From contig CAVBFD010000003.1 in the NCBI GenBank assembly GCA_963594655.1, forward strand, positions 1 through 64,000: a stretch of 64,000 bases of DNA, read 5' to 3'. This document shows, in pieces, positions 33,061-41,877 of the stretch; within the stretch, counting starts at the first letter, position 1, and each line of letters opens with the position of its first letter. Below the pieces are notes generated by a model. The model made no database searches and was not told where the DNA came from. It saw only the letters and a program-made list of their open reading frames with translations. The position numbers and the translations under genes are program-made. The stretch is from Colivivens sp963594655. GTDB lineage: Bacteria; Bacteroidota; Bacteroidia; Bacteroidales; Bacteroidaceae.

Positions 33061-33576
33061 ATGAAGCAGTTCAGTCTATTGGTCTTCGTCCTTTTGTTGT
33101 CCCTCGGCGCGCATGCCCAGGGATGGGGCGGAGGCGGCTGGGGCTGGGGAGGCAACGAAGAGACCTCACAAGCCAAGACCAGCCAGAACAAAGCCGACAC
33201 CTATGTGGACCAGGCCAAAGTGCTAATCAAGAAGTTCAAGCTCAAGAAAGAGAAGAAGGACCTGTTCTCCGTGATTTACCTCAACTGGCAGAACGACCGG
33301 TTCAACGCAGTCAACCCCACAGGCGGTGACCAGGAGAGCGAGGAGTCGTCAATCGACTTCGACAACCTCACCAAGGAGGAGGCGGACAAGTACGTGCTGC
33401 AGAGCGTCAACAGGCAGTTGAAGCAGATTGAGGTGGACAAGAAGTACTACAAGGAGTTCCAGTCCATCGTCACCCCACAGCAAGCGGCGCAGATATTCCT
33501 CCAGGACACCAACACCATGGGCAACTTCTTCGGTGGCGGAATGATGATGATGATGCCACCTCCAATGGGATTCTAA
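33061..33576 (+). CDS. Small exported helical protein (paralogue 1)
   Basis: 171 residues with a signal peptide (residues 1-19, LGAHA) and a glycine/tryptophan-rich start (GWGGGGWGWGGNEE). The core is helical and charged (YVDQAKVLIKKFKLKKEKKDLFSVIYLNWQNDRF) and ends SIVTPQQAAQIFLQ then a GG-MMMM-PP tail. The placement of TPQQAAQ recalls the LTxxQ helix of Spy/CpxP-type chaperones. It is related to the next gene in length, order of motifs and neighbourhood. Function unknown; periplasmic location is likely. Confidence 0.6.
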   Translation: MKQFSLLVFVLLLSLGAHAQGWGGGGWGWGGNEETSQAKTSQNKADTYVDQAKVLIKKFKLKKEKKDLFSVIYLNWQNDRFNAVNPTGGDQESEESSIDFDNLTKEEADKYVLQSVNRQLKQIEVDKKYYKEFQSIVTPQQAAQIFLQDTNTMGNFFGGGMMMMMPPPMGF

Positions 33577-33597
33577 ACACTTAAAAACATGACTGAC

Positions 33598-34104
33598 ATG
33601 AAACGAATCATATTCGCGGTCTGCATCGGACTGATTGCCGCCGGAGCATACGCGCAGAAAGACGACGGCGACAAGAAGGCGGACAAGAAACAGGAGAAGA
33701 TAGAACAGCAGCAGGAAGAACGGTACACGGAACAGGCGAACCAGTATGTCGAGTCGTTCGACCTGAGCAACGAGACTGGAGCGCAGTTCATCAACCTCTA
33801 TATCGAATGGCAGAAAGCGCGTGAGAACATAGTGGACAAGTACGGCTACCAGCAGAAGGCCGGAGCGGATGTCAACTTCAAGAAACTCACCGAAGAGGAA
33901 GCGGAGAAGATGATGGAGGAGGAGTTCGACCGCCAGAAGAAACAGGCGGAGACGGACAAGGAGTACTACGCCAAGTTTCTGGAGATACTGACACCGGGAC
34001 ACGCCGCGCAGGTGGTGCTGCAGACACGCAACTTTGCGGCAGGACGCATGGCGCAGTTCAGGAACATGCGCCGGGGCGGAGGCATGAGGGGCATGAGGTT
34101 CTGA
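33598..34104 (+). CDS. Small exported helical protein (paralogue 2)
   Basis: 168 residues from ATG 33598 (33589 would add three residues). The signal peptide ends AYAQ. A lysine/glutamine-rich coiled coil (KKADKKQEKIEQQQEERY) precedes FINLYIEWQKAR, then LTEEEAEKMMEEEFDRQKKQ and ILTPGHAAQVVLQ. Comparing it with the upstream gene: both have N/Y-L-x-W-Q-(K/N), an LT(K)EEEA(D/E)K block and a (V/L)TP(Q/G)xAAQ block in the same order, so they are likely paralogues. A Spy/CpxP-like role is possible but unproven. The C-terminus is Arg/Gly/Met-rich. Confidence 0.6.
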   Translation: MKRIIFAVCIGLIAAGAYAQKDDGDKKADKKQEKIEQQQEERYTEQANQYVESFDLSNETGAQFINLYIEWQKARENIVDKYGYQQKAGADVNFKKLTEEEAEKMMEEEFDRQKKQAETDKEYYAKFLEILTPGHAAQVVLQTRNFAAGRMAQFRNMRRGGGMRGMRF

Positions 34105-34216
34105 CACACAGCCCCGGACAGCCCTTTCAGAGTCAAAACAGACAGTACAAAAGTATTTTTCCACTTAAACAAGCACTTTTAAGGGTCATAGCGGATAATA
34201 TGTTTCAGTTTTTGTT

Positions 34217-34224
34217 TAACTTTG
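34217..34224 (+). promoter_or_regulatory. -7 box of the PL11 gene
   Basis: TAACTTTG, 30 nt upstream of the ATG at 34254. No clear TTTG at -33. The 149-nt spacer holds no gene. Confidence 0.55.
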
Positions 34225-34253
34225 CGGTTGAACTTAACTAAAGCTATTGACTG

Positions 34254-37200
34254 ATGAAAAAATTACTGACTTTTGTATTATTCGCCACCTTATCGGCGAC
34301 GATGTACGCACAGCGCGTCACAGACAAACTCGACCGAGGACTGGTAGCCATTCCGGGACAGTCCGGAGGCATCTTTGTTTCCTGGAGAGTCCTTGGCGAG
34401 GAATATTATGACGTGACCTACAACCTCTATTGCAACGGCACGAAAATAGCAAGCAACCTTGACGTGTCGAACTACAGCCACGCAGCGGGAACCACAACGT
34501 CGAAGTACAGTGTGGCTCCCGTTGTGCGTGGAGTGGAACAGGCACAGTGTCCGCAGGTGGCGGTATGGACCAACGGCTACAAGGAAGTGCAGCTCATCAA
34601 ACCGGTAGACCGTAACGGTGACGACGCCAGCAGCTACTATCAGGTGAACGACATCAGTCTGGGAGACCTGAACGGTGACGGAGTGAGCGAGTTCATCATC
34701 AAACGGCCCTGCTCGGACGCCGGCGACATGTCACAGAGCGTCCGTTTCCACCATGTTGACTGCTACGACATCAACGGCAACCGCCTCTGGTGGATCGACA
34801 TGGGTCCCAACATGCTGGCGGGAGCTGACGAGCAGTGGGACGTGGTGTGCTTCGACTGGGACGAGGACGGTAAGGCTGAAGTACTGCTCAGAGGCGCCGA
34901 CAACATGATTATCCACCACGCCGACGGAACGACCACCAAGGTCGGGGGCGACGAGGACACCCGGTGGAGCGGCATCGAATACACATCCACCGGCAACGAA
35001 TACCTGCTTTACCTCGAGGGGGCTACAGGCAAGCCGTACCAGATAGGGCCTTCGGAACATCCCGATTATATGGACTATCCGCTGGAACGCGGACTCGACT
35101 CTGACTGGGGTACAGGCATCATAGGCCACCGGTCCACCAAGCACTACTTCGGCGCGCCCTACCTCGACGGACGGCACGCCAGCATCTACCTCGGTCGCGG
35201 CTGCTACACCAAGCACAAGATGATTACCTACGATGTGGACAAGGCGACACACAAGCTCAACCAACGCTGGTACTGGGAATGTAACGTGGCAGGTCCTTGG
35301 TTCGGACAGGGCTACCATAACTTCGCCGTAGGCGATGTGGACTGGGACGGCAAGGACGAGATTATCTTCGGTTCAATGGTCATCGACGACAACGGCAAGG
35401 GACTCTCCACTACCGGCCTCGGCCACGGTGACGCGCAGCACTGCTCCGACTTCGACCCCTACCGCAAGTACGAGGAACAGTACGCTTGCAACGAGACCAG
35501 TCCCAACATGAACTACCGCAATGCGGTCACATCAAAGATATACTACCGTGTGGCGGGATCCGGCGACGACGGCAGGGCGCTGATGGGCAACTTCACCGAC
35601 CAGTACCCGGGGTCCACAGGACGTTCCGTAGGCACAGGATGGATAAGTTCATGCGCCGACAAGGAGATAAGCGGACTCAACCTCATGGACTGGAGCGACC
35701 TCAACGCGCGCATCTACTGGGACGGAGACCTCTGCGACGAGTACATGGACTCTCCGGGAACGGCGAAAGCGGCGGTGGTATACAAGCCGGGAACAGGAGC
35801 GAGACTCGTGCAGTGCGTGGGTTCACTCGCCAACAGCTCGAAGAACAACGCCGGGGCCATCGGCGACATCCTTGGCGACTGGCGTGAGGAGATGGTGCTG
35901 CGCTATGGCGACAACGCCTTCGTCATCTACACGACCAACTACCCGACGACATACAGGATTCCTACCCTCTGGTCTGACCACCAGTACCGCAACGCCATGG
36001 TATGGCAGACGATGGGTTACAACCAGCCGCCACACAAGTCGTACTTCCTCGGCAAGATGGAAGGCATCACCGTGGCTCCGCCTACCAACACCATGACCGG
36101 CCGTGTGGAAATCGCCGACGGAGGAACCATCACCAGTGAGGACTCCCACCTCATCGTGTGCGAGATGAACGACACGAAGATAAAGATACAGGACGGAGCC
36201 GCGCCCTATATGGTCACGTTCAACGTGCCGTCGAACGTGGAGGGAACGGCTGAGAGCAACACCACCAAGCAACAGACACCAATCAACTACTCATACTACA
36301 CATGTGAGGTCACAGGCGGGGCCTTGACCGGAAGCATGAGACTGGTGAAGCAAGGCGACGGAATACTCAAACTGCCGGCTGTGGATATGACCTACACAGG
36401 CGAGACCAACATCTGGGCAGGTACACTGGAGTTCAACGGTTCGATGAGGAAATCGCTGCTGTGGCTCAACCGCTTCGCCGAACTGAACAGCGACGGAGGT
36501 GAGTTCAAGAGCATCAAGGCAGACTACGGCGCAATCATCCGTCCGGGCGGAGCCGACAACGCCGGCACAATCACCATCGACAGCACGCTCTACCTCGGGT
36601 TCGGTTCACGTATCGTCCTCGACCTCTATTCAGACGGACTGAAGGCGGACAAGGTAAACACCAAGGCACTGCGCATCGAGAAGAAGACATCCGACGTATG
36701 GCAGACCTACGGGCCGGCCTACATACAGCCGGTGATCGAGGTGGTGGAACACAAGGCCGACGGATCAGCGACACTCGCCACAGGCGATTACATCATAGGC
36801 AGGGTGGAACAACTGACCGGATCGCTCGCCAACATAAAGATTGAGGGTGTGACCGACCTGAAGGCAGGACTCTCCATCGACAGCGACAACAACCTGATAC
36901 TCACACTCGGGTCAGTGCGCGGAGCGTCCGACATCGTATGGACTGGATCTGAATCCTCCGTCTGGGACTTTGCCAAGACAAACAACTTCTATCTGTCGGA
37001 CGACGACACTAAGGTAGCGGACTACTTCGTGAAGGGCGACATCGTAAACTTCACCGACGAGGCGGCGAGGACGGCGGTGAGTCTGGAGGACGACATCGAG
37101 GCTGACTCTGTGATATTCAGGAACGAGACAAAGACATACACACTCTCCGGTGTCGGTTCGATTGAAGGCGCAAGCGCGTTCGTGAAAGAAGGCGCCGGCA

Positions 37201-38783
37201 TAGTGAAGGTGACCAACGAGAACTCATACACAGGCGGCACTTACCTCAAAGGCGGAACAGTGGTCGTCAGCTCCCTCGCCAACGAGAACAAGGAGAAAGG
37301 CAACCTCGGCGCCGTAACCACGTCAGCCAACAAGTTCACCATGGAGAACGGAGCCGTACTGCAGAACAGCGAGTCCATCATCAACGGTTCGCCGATCAAG
37401 TTCGTCGGGACTGAAGGCGGTGTCATCAACAACACCGGCGGATTCACTCAGAACGCCGCGTTCTCAGGAACACTCCTCACGAAGAAAGGCGCAGGATGGC
37501 TCACGGTCAACAAAGCGGGTTCACTCGCCAAGATGACGGTACAGGCAGGTACGGTCAACGCAGTTGCCAAACCCGCCAACGCCCTCGAACTGCAAGGCAC
37601 GGCTTCCGTCATGGGAAACGGTTTCCTTAACGTGCCAATCAACGTGGCAAGTGGAGCAAGTGCGGCTCTGACCACCGTCAACAGGGCGATTACGGACCTG
37701 GCTCTCACAGGTGACGGACAGATTACCGTCTATTGCGCTGCCGAGCAGGGCAACGGATGGGTAGCCACACGCACGCCGCTACGGCTCAACATGTCCAAGT
37801 TTGAAGGCACACTCGTGTCAAATGCCACGATAGCGGCTGACGGAAGGTTCACCCTCGACACCGGCAACGGAGGCCAGGGATGGACTCTCAACATACCGTC
37901 GGGCGTATATGTACAGAACTCAGGCAAGACACTCCGCATGGGACAACTCACAGGCGCCGGATCACTCGGGGGATACAGCTCATTCTCCAACGGTGCGGTG
38001 GCCTCAGCCAACAACTGGCAGGTGGGCAACGACAGTACCGACTTCACCTTCGAAGGTGTGGTTACCGGCATCGACAACTTCACCAAGATGGGCAAATGCA
38101 AGATGACAGTCAAGGGGTCATGGGACAACACAGGCAGTGTGACGGTCTCCGCAGGTGAGATGCACGTGAACTCCACCGCCACGCTCGGCAAAGGCACACT
38201 CACGGTAAGTGCCGGAGCGACACTCTCTGGAACAGGCACACTGACCAACTCATCGTACACCATCAACGGAACAGTGCAGGTAGGCACCACCGCCACCTCA
38301 TTCTCCGGCACGATTGACGCCGGGGGCAAGAACATGACCTTCGGAGCAAACAGTGTATACCAGACCTGCGCCCGCAAGTGCGCCACCGCCACTGGCGGAG
38401 GCTGCGCCACACTCGTCAACGTGAACAGACTGACGATGAACGGAACGATAGAGGTAACCATCAGCAAGTACTCCACCCTCGGTGTGGGCGACTCCATCAG
38501 GGTGTTCGAGGCCAAGACAGTCACAGGAACGCCTAAGTTCAACTTGCCGGAGACCTTCATCTGGGACACCAGCCGCATCAGCGAGGGTCTGATCTTCATC
38601 GTGGGACAGGTGGATGTCAACTCCGACGGAGTGATTGACACGCAGGACGTGCTGAAGGTGTATGATTACATCAAGAGCGGCACTTCCGACGGAACGGAAA
38701 GGGCTGTGGAGGATGTCAACGGTGACGGCACTGTAGACAGTCAGGACGTTCTTGAAATATACGAAAGCATAAGGAAGCAATAA
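34254..38783 (+). CDS. PL11 rhamnogalacturonan lyase fused to beta-strand repeats and a dockerin-like domain
   Basis: A 1509-residue exported enzyme. After the signal peptide (1-19) comes a PL11 beta-propeller at about 20-625 with calcium loops DLNGDGVSEF, DWDEDGKAEV and DVDWDGKDEI, matching the YesW/YesX lyases that cleave the rhamnogalacturonan I backbone of pectin. About 640-1440 are autotransporter-type (PATR) beta-strand repeats. The last ~60 residues are two EF-hand-like units (DVNSDGVIDTQDVLKVYDYI and DVNGDGTVDSQDVLEIYESI), which is a type I dockerin pattern. It acts outside the cell on plant polysaccharide. No cohesin is in the window. Confidence 0.9.
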   Translation: MKKLLTFVLFATLSATMYAQRVTDKLDRGLVAIPGQSGGIFVSWRVLGEEYYDVTYNLYCNGTKIASNLDVSNYSHAAGTTTSKYSVAPVVRGVEQAQCPQVAVWTNGYKEVQLIKPVDRNGDDASSYYQVNDISLGDLNGDGVSEFIIKRPCSDAGDMSQSVRFHHVDCYDINGNRLWWIDMGPNMLAGADEQWDVVCFDWDEDGKAEVLLRGADNMIIHHADGTTTKVGGDEDTRWSGIEYTSTGNEYLLYLEGATGKPYQIGPSEHPDYMDYPLERGLDSDWGTGIIGHRSTKHYFGAPYLDGRHASIYLGRGCYTKHKMITYDVDKATHKLNQRWYWECNVAGPWFGQGYHNFAVGDVDWDGKDEIIFGSMVIDDNGKGLSTTGLGHGDAQHCSDFDPYRKYEEQYACNETSPNMNYRNAVTSKIYYRVAGSGDDGRALMGNFTDQYPGSTGRSVGTGWISSCADKEISGLNLMDWSDLNARIYWDGDLCDEYMDSPGTAKAAVVYKPGTGARLVQCVGSLANSSKNNAGAIGDILGDWREEMVLRYGDNAFVIYTTNYPTTYRIPTLWSDHQYRNAMVWQTMGYNQPPHKSYFLGKMEGITVAPPTNTMTGRVEIADGGTITSEDSHLIVCEMNDTKIKIQDGAAPYMVTFNVPSNVEGTAESNTTKQQTPINYSYYTCEVTGGALTGSMRLVKQGDGILKLPAVDMTYTGETNIWAGTLEFNGSMRKSLLWLNRFAELNSDGGEFKSIKADYGAIIRPGGADNAGTITIDSTLYLGFGSRIVLDLYSDGLKADKVNTKALRIEKKTSDVWQTYGPAYIQPVIEVVEHKADGSATLATGDYIIGRVEQLTGSLANIKIEGVTDLKAGLSIDSDNNLILTLGSVRGASDIVWTGSESSVWDFAKTNNFYLSDDDTKVADYFVKGDIVNFTDEAARTAVSLEDDIEADSVIFRNETKTYTLSGVGSIEGASAFVKEGAGIVKVTNENSYTGGTYLKGGTVVVSSLANENKEKGNLGAVTTSANKFTMENGAVLQNSESIINGSPIKFVGTEGGVINNTGGFTQNAAFSGTLLTKKGAGWLTVNKAGSLAKMTVQAGTVNAVAKPANALELQGTASVMGNGFLNVPINVASGASAALTTVNRAITDLALTGDGQITVYCAAEQGNGWVATRTPLRLNMSKFEGTLVSNATIAADGRFTLDTGNGGQGWTLNIPSGVYVQNSGKTLRMGQLTGAGSLGGYSSFSNGAVASANNWQVGNDSTDFTFEGVVTGIDNFTKMGKCKMTVKGSWDNTGSVTVSAGEMHVNSTATLGKGTLTVSAGATLSGTGTLTNSSYTINGTVQVGTTATSFSGTIDAGGKNMTFGANSVYQTCARKCATATGGGCATLVNVNRLTMNGTIEVTISKYSTLGVGDSIRVFEAKTVTGTPKFNLPETFIWDTSRISEGLIFIVGQVDVNSDGVIDTQDVLKVYDYIKSGTSDGTERAVEDVNGDGTVDSQDVLEIYESIRKQ

Positions 38784-38796
38784 ACAGGATACAGGC

Positions 38797-39744
38797 ATGT
38801 ATGCTATAGGAATGGACATCGGTGGCACGAACACCGTATTCGGGATAGTGGACAAGAATGGGGAGGTCCTGGCGACAGACGCTGTAAAGACCCGGGACTA
38901 CCACGTGCTGGACGAGTATATAAAGACCGTCAGCGGTAGGGTGAGACAACTGTGCGACAGGCAGGGAGTCAAACTGTCAGACATCGTGGGACTCGGCATC
39001 GGCGCGCCTAACGCCAACTACTACCACGGCACGATTGAGTACGCCCCCAACCTGCCGTGGAAAGAGACGGTCATCCCACTGGCGGATCTCTTCTCGTCGG
39101 CACTCGACGGACTGAAGGTTCTCGCCACCAACGACGCCAACGCGGCTGCCCTCGGAGAGAAAGTGTATGGAGCCGCCAAGGACATTGACGACTTCATCAT
39201 GATAACCCTCGGCACAGGAGTGGGTTCGGGCATCGTCGTCAACGGCAAGGTGGTCTACGGACACGACGGTTTCGCCGGAGAGTTGGGACACGTGACAGTG
39301 AGACCCGGCGGAAGGCAATGCGGATGCGGAAGGAAAGGATGTCTGGAGGCCTACTGCTCCGCCACCGGTGTGGCTCGCAGTGCCAAGGAAATCCTGCGGC
39401 AGTCGGACTCGCCGTCACTGTTACGTGACCTACCGACCGACAACATCACGTCGAAGGACGTGTATGACGCCGCGGTGAAGGGCGACGAGGCGGCACTGTT
39501 CGTCTTCCAGAAGACGGGAACCATACTCGGCGAGGCACTCGCCAACTTCATAGCCTTCTCCAACCCCGAGGCGATAATACTGTTCGGTGGACTTGCCAAG
39601 GCCGGGGAGTATCTCCTCAAGCCTGTCCGTGAGGCTATGGAGGCGAATGTGATGAAGATCTACAAAGGCAGGACCAGACTGATTGTCTCGTCAATGAAAG
39701 ACTCCGACATCGCCGTCGTGGGAGCCTCAGCGTTAGTCTGGTAG
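38797..39744 (+). CDS. ROK-family sugar kinase (glucokinase-like)
   Basis: A 315-residue cytosolic kinase. The phosphate loop IGMDIGGTNTVFGIVD opens the N-terminal domain. The ROK zinc motif is CGCGRKGCLEAY, and the GTGVGSG segment (ITLGTGVGSGIVV) with GELGH contacts sugar and ATP. Glucose or N-acetylmannosamine/-glucosamine are possible substrates. The gene follows the PL11 gene by 13 nt and is likely cotranscribed, so a link to sugar use is plausible, although glucokinases are also housekeeping genes. Confidence 0.9.
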   Translation: MYAIGMDIGGTNTVFGIVDKNGEVLATDAVKTRDYHVLDEYIKTVSGRVRQLCDRQGVKLSDIVGLGIGAPNANYYHGTIEYAPNLPWKETVIPLADLFSSALDGLKVLATNDANAAALGEKVYGAAKDIDDFIMITLGTGVGSGIVVNGKVVYGHDGFAGELGHVTVRPGGRQCGCGRKGCLEAYCSATGVARSAKEILRQSDSPSLLRDLPTDNITSKDVYDAAVKGDEAALFVFQKTGTILGEALANFIAFSNPEAIILFGGLAKAGEYLLKPVREAMEANVMKIYKGRTRLIVSSMKDSDIAVVGASALVW

Positions 39745-39807
39745 CATAAATTGGCGGTAAGCCGTAAAATAAAACCGTTTATCCGACTCCATTAGTCAAT
39801 TATTTTC

Positions 39808-39815
39808 TATCTTTG
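39808..39815 (+). promoter_or_regulatory. -7 box of the sugar nucleotidyltransferase gene
   Basis: TATCTTTG, 35 nt upstream of the ATG at 39851. No good -33 element was found. Confidence 0.5.
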
Positions 39816-39850
39816 CAACACGTAATTAACTACTAAAAACGAATAATGAT

Positions 39851-40759
39851 ATGAAACCAACTCTATTTCTGCTTGCAGCAGGCATGGGAAGCCGTTACGG
39901 CGGTTTGAAACAGCTCGACGGTCTGGGACCTAACGGAGAGACCATCATGGACTACAGCATCTATGATGCCATCCGTGCCGGGTTCGGCAAGATCGTGTGG
40001 GTAATCCGCAAGGATTTCGAGGATCAGTTCCGCACACAGATTCTCTCCAAATATGAGGGGAAGGTGGCATGCGAGCTATGCTTCCAGTCAATCGACGCCC
40101 TGCCCGAAGGGTTCCACTGCCCAGAAGGCCGTGTGAAGCCTTGGGGAACGAACCACGCTGTACTCATGGGCAAGGATGTGATTAAAGAGCCGTTCTGTGT
40201 AATCAACTGTGACGACTTCTACGGACGCGACGCCTTCGCCTCCATCGGCAAGTTCCTCAGTGAACTGCCCGAGGGTTCGGCCAACAAGTATGCGATGGTG
40301 GGCTTCCGTGTGTGCAACACCCTTAGCGAGAACGGTACAGTGGCGCGCGGTATATGCGCCACCGACGCGCAGCACCACCTTACCGATGTGGTGGAGCGCA
40401 CCGAGATAATGCGTGTGGACGGCAAGATATGCTACAAGGAAGGCGAGAAATGGGTCGAGACAGCGGAGAACACCCCTGTGTCAATGAACATGTGGGGCTT
40501 CACACCCGACTACTTCAAGTACAGCGAGGACTACTTCAAGGAATTCCTCAGCGACCCGAAGAACATGGAGAACCTGAAGGCGGAGTTCTTCATCCCTCTG
40601 ATGGTAAGCAAACTCATCAACGACGGCACAGCTACAGTGGAGGTACTCGACACCACCAGCAAGTGGTTCGGTGTGACCTACGCAGCCGACCGTCCGGACA
40701 CGGTGGCTCGCATCAAGAGCCTCGTGGATGCCGGTGAGTATCCCGAGAAGTTGTTCTGA
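39851..40759 (+). CDS. Sugar nucleotidyltransferase-like protein
   Basis: A 302-residue NTP-transferase fold. It opens TLFLLAAGMGSRYGGLKQLDGLGPNGETIMDYS, the GxGxRxG-type nucleotide loop with the downstream KQ-L pattern. VINCDDFYGRDAF carries the metal-binding aspartate. It resembles sugar-1-phosphate nucleotidyltransferases, but the usual sugar-pocket residues cannot be assigned from sequence alone. It follows the ROK kinase gene on its own promoter and is closed by a terminator. Confidence 0.85.
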   Translation: MKPTLFLLAAGMGSRYGGLKQLDGLGPNGETIMDYSIYDAIRAGFGKIVWVIRKDFEDQFRTQILSKYEGKVACELCFQSIDALPEGFHCPEGRVKPWGTNHAVLMGKDVIKEPFCVINCDDFYGRDAFASIGKFLSELPEGSANKYAMVGFRVCNTLSENGTVARGICATDAQHHLTDVVERTEIMRVDGKICYKEGEKWVETAENTPVSMNMWGFTPDYFKYSEDYFKEFLSDPKNMENLKAEFFIPLMVSKLINDGTATVEVLDTTSKWFGVTYAADRPDTVARIKSLVDAGEYPEKLF

Positions 40760-40781
40760 TTCGCCCAACCAAACTATAACC

Positions 40782-40822
40782 AATCCCTTCCACCCACATC
40801 CAAGAGTGGAGGGGATTTCATT
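40782..40822 (+). terminator. Terminator after the nucleotidyltransferase gene
   Basis: AATCCCTTCCAC (40782-40793) pairs with GTGGAGGGGATT (40806-40817) with one G-T pair, followed by TTTCATTTTT. The ATG of the next gene lies just beyond (40832), so the hairpin also precedes its start. Confidence 0.8.
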
Positions 40823-40831
40823 TTTACCGGA

Positions 40832-41785
40832 ATGAAAACAACAATTACCATACTTGTATGCATGGCGCTGAGCTTGGGCATAGAGGCACAGCCACTGACC
40901 GTCATGTCGTACAACTGCGAGAACGCGTTCGACACCATACACGACGTGGGCAAGAACGACCAGGCGTATCTACCCGACAGTCCGCGCCGGTGGACACGCA
41001 ACAGGATGTACAGGAAACTAAAGAACATAGGTAAGGTCATTGCCGCCGTGGGCGACACGAGACCTGTGGACATCATCTGTCTGGAGGAAGTGGAGAACGA
41101 CACCGTCCTCTCCTATCTCCTGCGCCGAACGCCCCTCGCGTCCGTAGGCTACGAATACGTGATGACCAATTCAGCGGACCAGCGCGGCATTGATGTGGCG
41201 ATGGTCTACTCCCCCTTCACCTTCCACCCGATCAACCACCATGCCATACGCGCCGGGACAAGTACCCCCACAAGGGACGTGCTTTACGTGAGCGGCACTG
41301 CGGGTACTGACACACTCGACATCTATGTGGCGCACCTGCCGTCGAAACTGAACGGAAAGACGGGCGAGAAGAACCGCAGGATTGTGGCGGAAGCGATAAT
41401 GCGGTCGGTGGACTCCCTCAAGACCGTCAGGCGGCAGCCACGGATCATCGTGCTTGGGGACTTCAACGACGGACCGCGGTCCAAGTTGATCAGGACCGCC
41501 TTCGGTTCACTGGTATGCCTCTCGGAGTCCTACCAGTTGCTGAACAAGGATGCACGTTACAAGGTAGGCGGGTCGTACAAGTACCAAGGGACATGGGACT
41601 GCATCGACCAGATATTCGTGAGTCCGAACCTGAGCCGTTCACGTGCCTTCATAGCCAACCTGCCGTTCCTTCTGGAGGAAGACAACAAGTACGGAGGACT
41701 GCAACCGTCACGCACCTACATAGGCTACAAGTACAACAACGGTTACAGTGACCACCTGCCCATCCTGCTACAGATAGACCTGTAG
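40832..41785 (+). CDS. Secreted endonuclease/exonuclease/phosphatase-family hydrolase
   Basis: A 317-residue EEP-fold metal-dependent hydrolase. The signal peptide ends at about residue 19 (GIEA). Conserved elements: VMSYNCENAFD, ICLEEVENDTVL (metal-binding Glu), VAHLPSK, IIVLGDFNDGP (catalytic Asp/Asn), and GYSDHLPILLQ with the catalytic Asp-His. DNase-, sphingomyelinase- and endonuclease-type members share these motifs, so the substrate (nucleic acid or phosphodiester) is open. The start falls 10 nt after the terminator's T-run, so its own promoter was not found. Confidence 0.88.
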   Translation: MKTTITILVCMALSLGIEAQPLTVMSYNCENAFDTIHDVGKNDQAYLPDSPRRWTRNRMYRKLKNIGKVIAAVGDTRPVDIICLEEVENDTVLSYLLRRTPLASVGYEYVMTNSADQRGIDVAMVYSPFTFHPINHHAIRAGTSTPTRDVLYVSGTAGTDTLDIYVAHLPSKLNGKTGEKNRRIVAEAIMRSVDSLKTVRRQPRIIVLGDFNDGPRSKLIRTAFGSLVCLSESYQLLNKDARYKVGGSYKYQGTWDCIDQIFVSPNLSRSRAFIANLPFLLEEDNKYGGLQPSRTYIGYKYNNGYSDHLPILLQIDL

Positions 41786-41815
41786 TGTCTGACAGCAGTG
41801 TTTCATGACCGCCCA

Positions 41816-41847
41816 TTTGCGTCTTTGCCGAAAAAGCCGTAACTTTG
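41816..41847 (+). promoter_or_regulatory. Promoter of the MATE transporter gene
   Basis: TTTG (41816-41819) and TAACTTTG (41840-41847) are separated by exactly 20 nt. The ATG at 41878 is 30 nt downstream. The frame extension to 41845 would start inside the -7 box. Confidence 0.8.
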
Positions 41848-41877
41848 CACCCACAAAAGCGACAAGACAGGAATACT

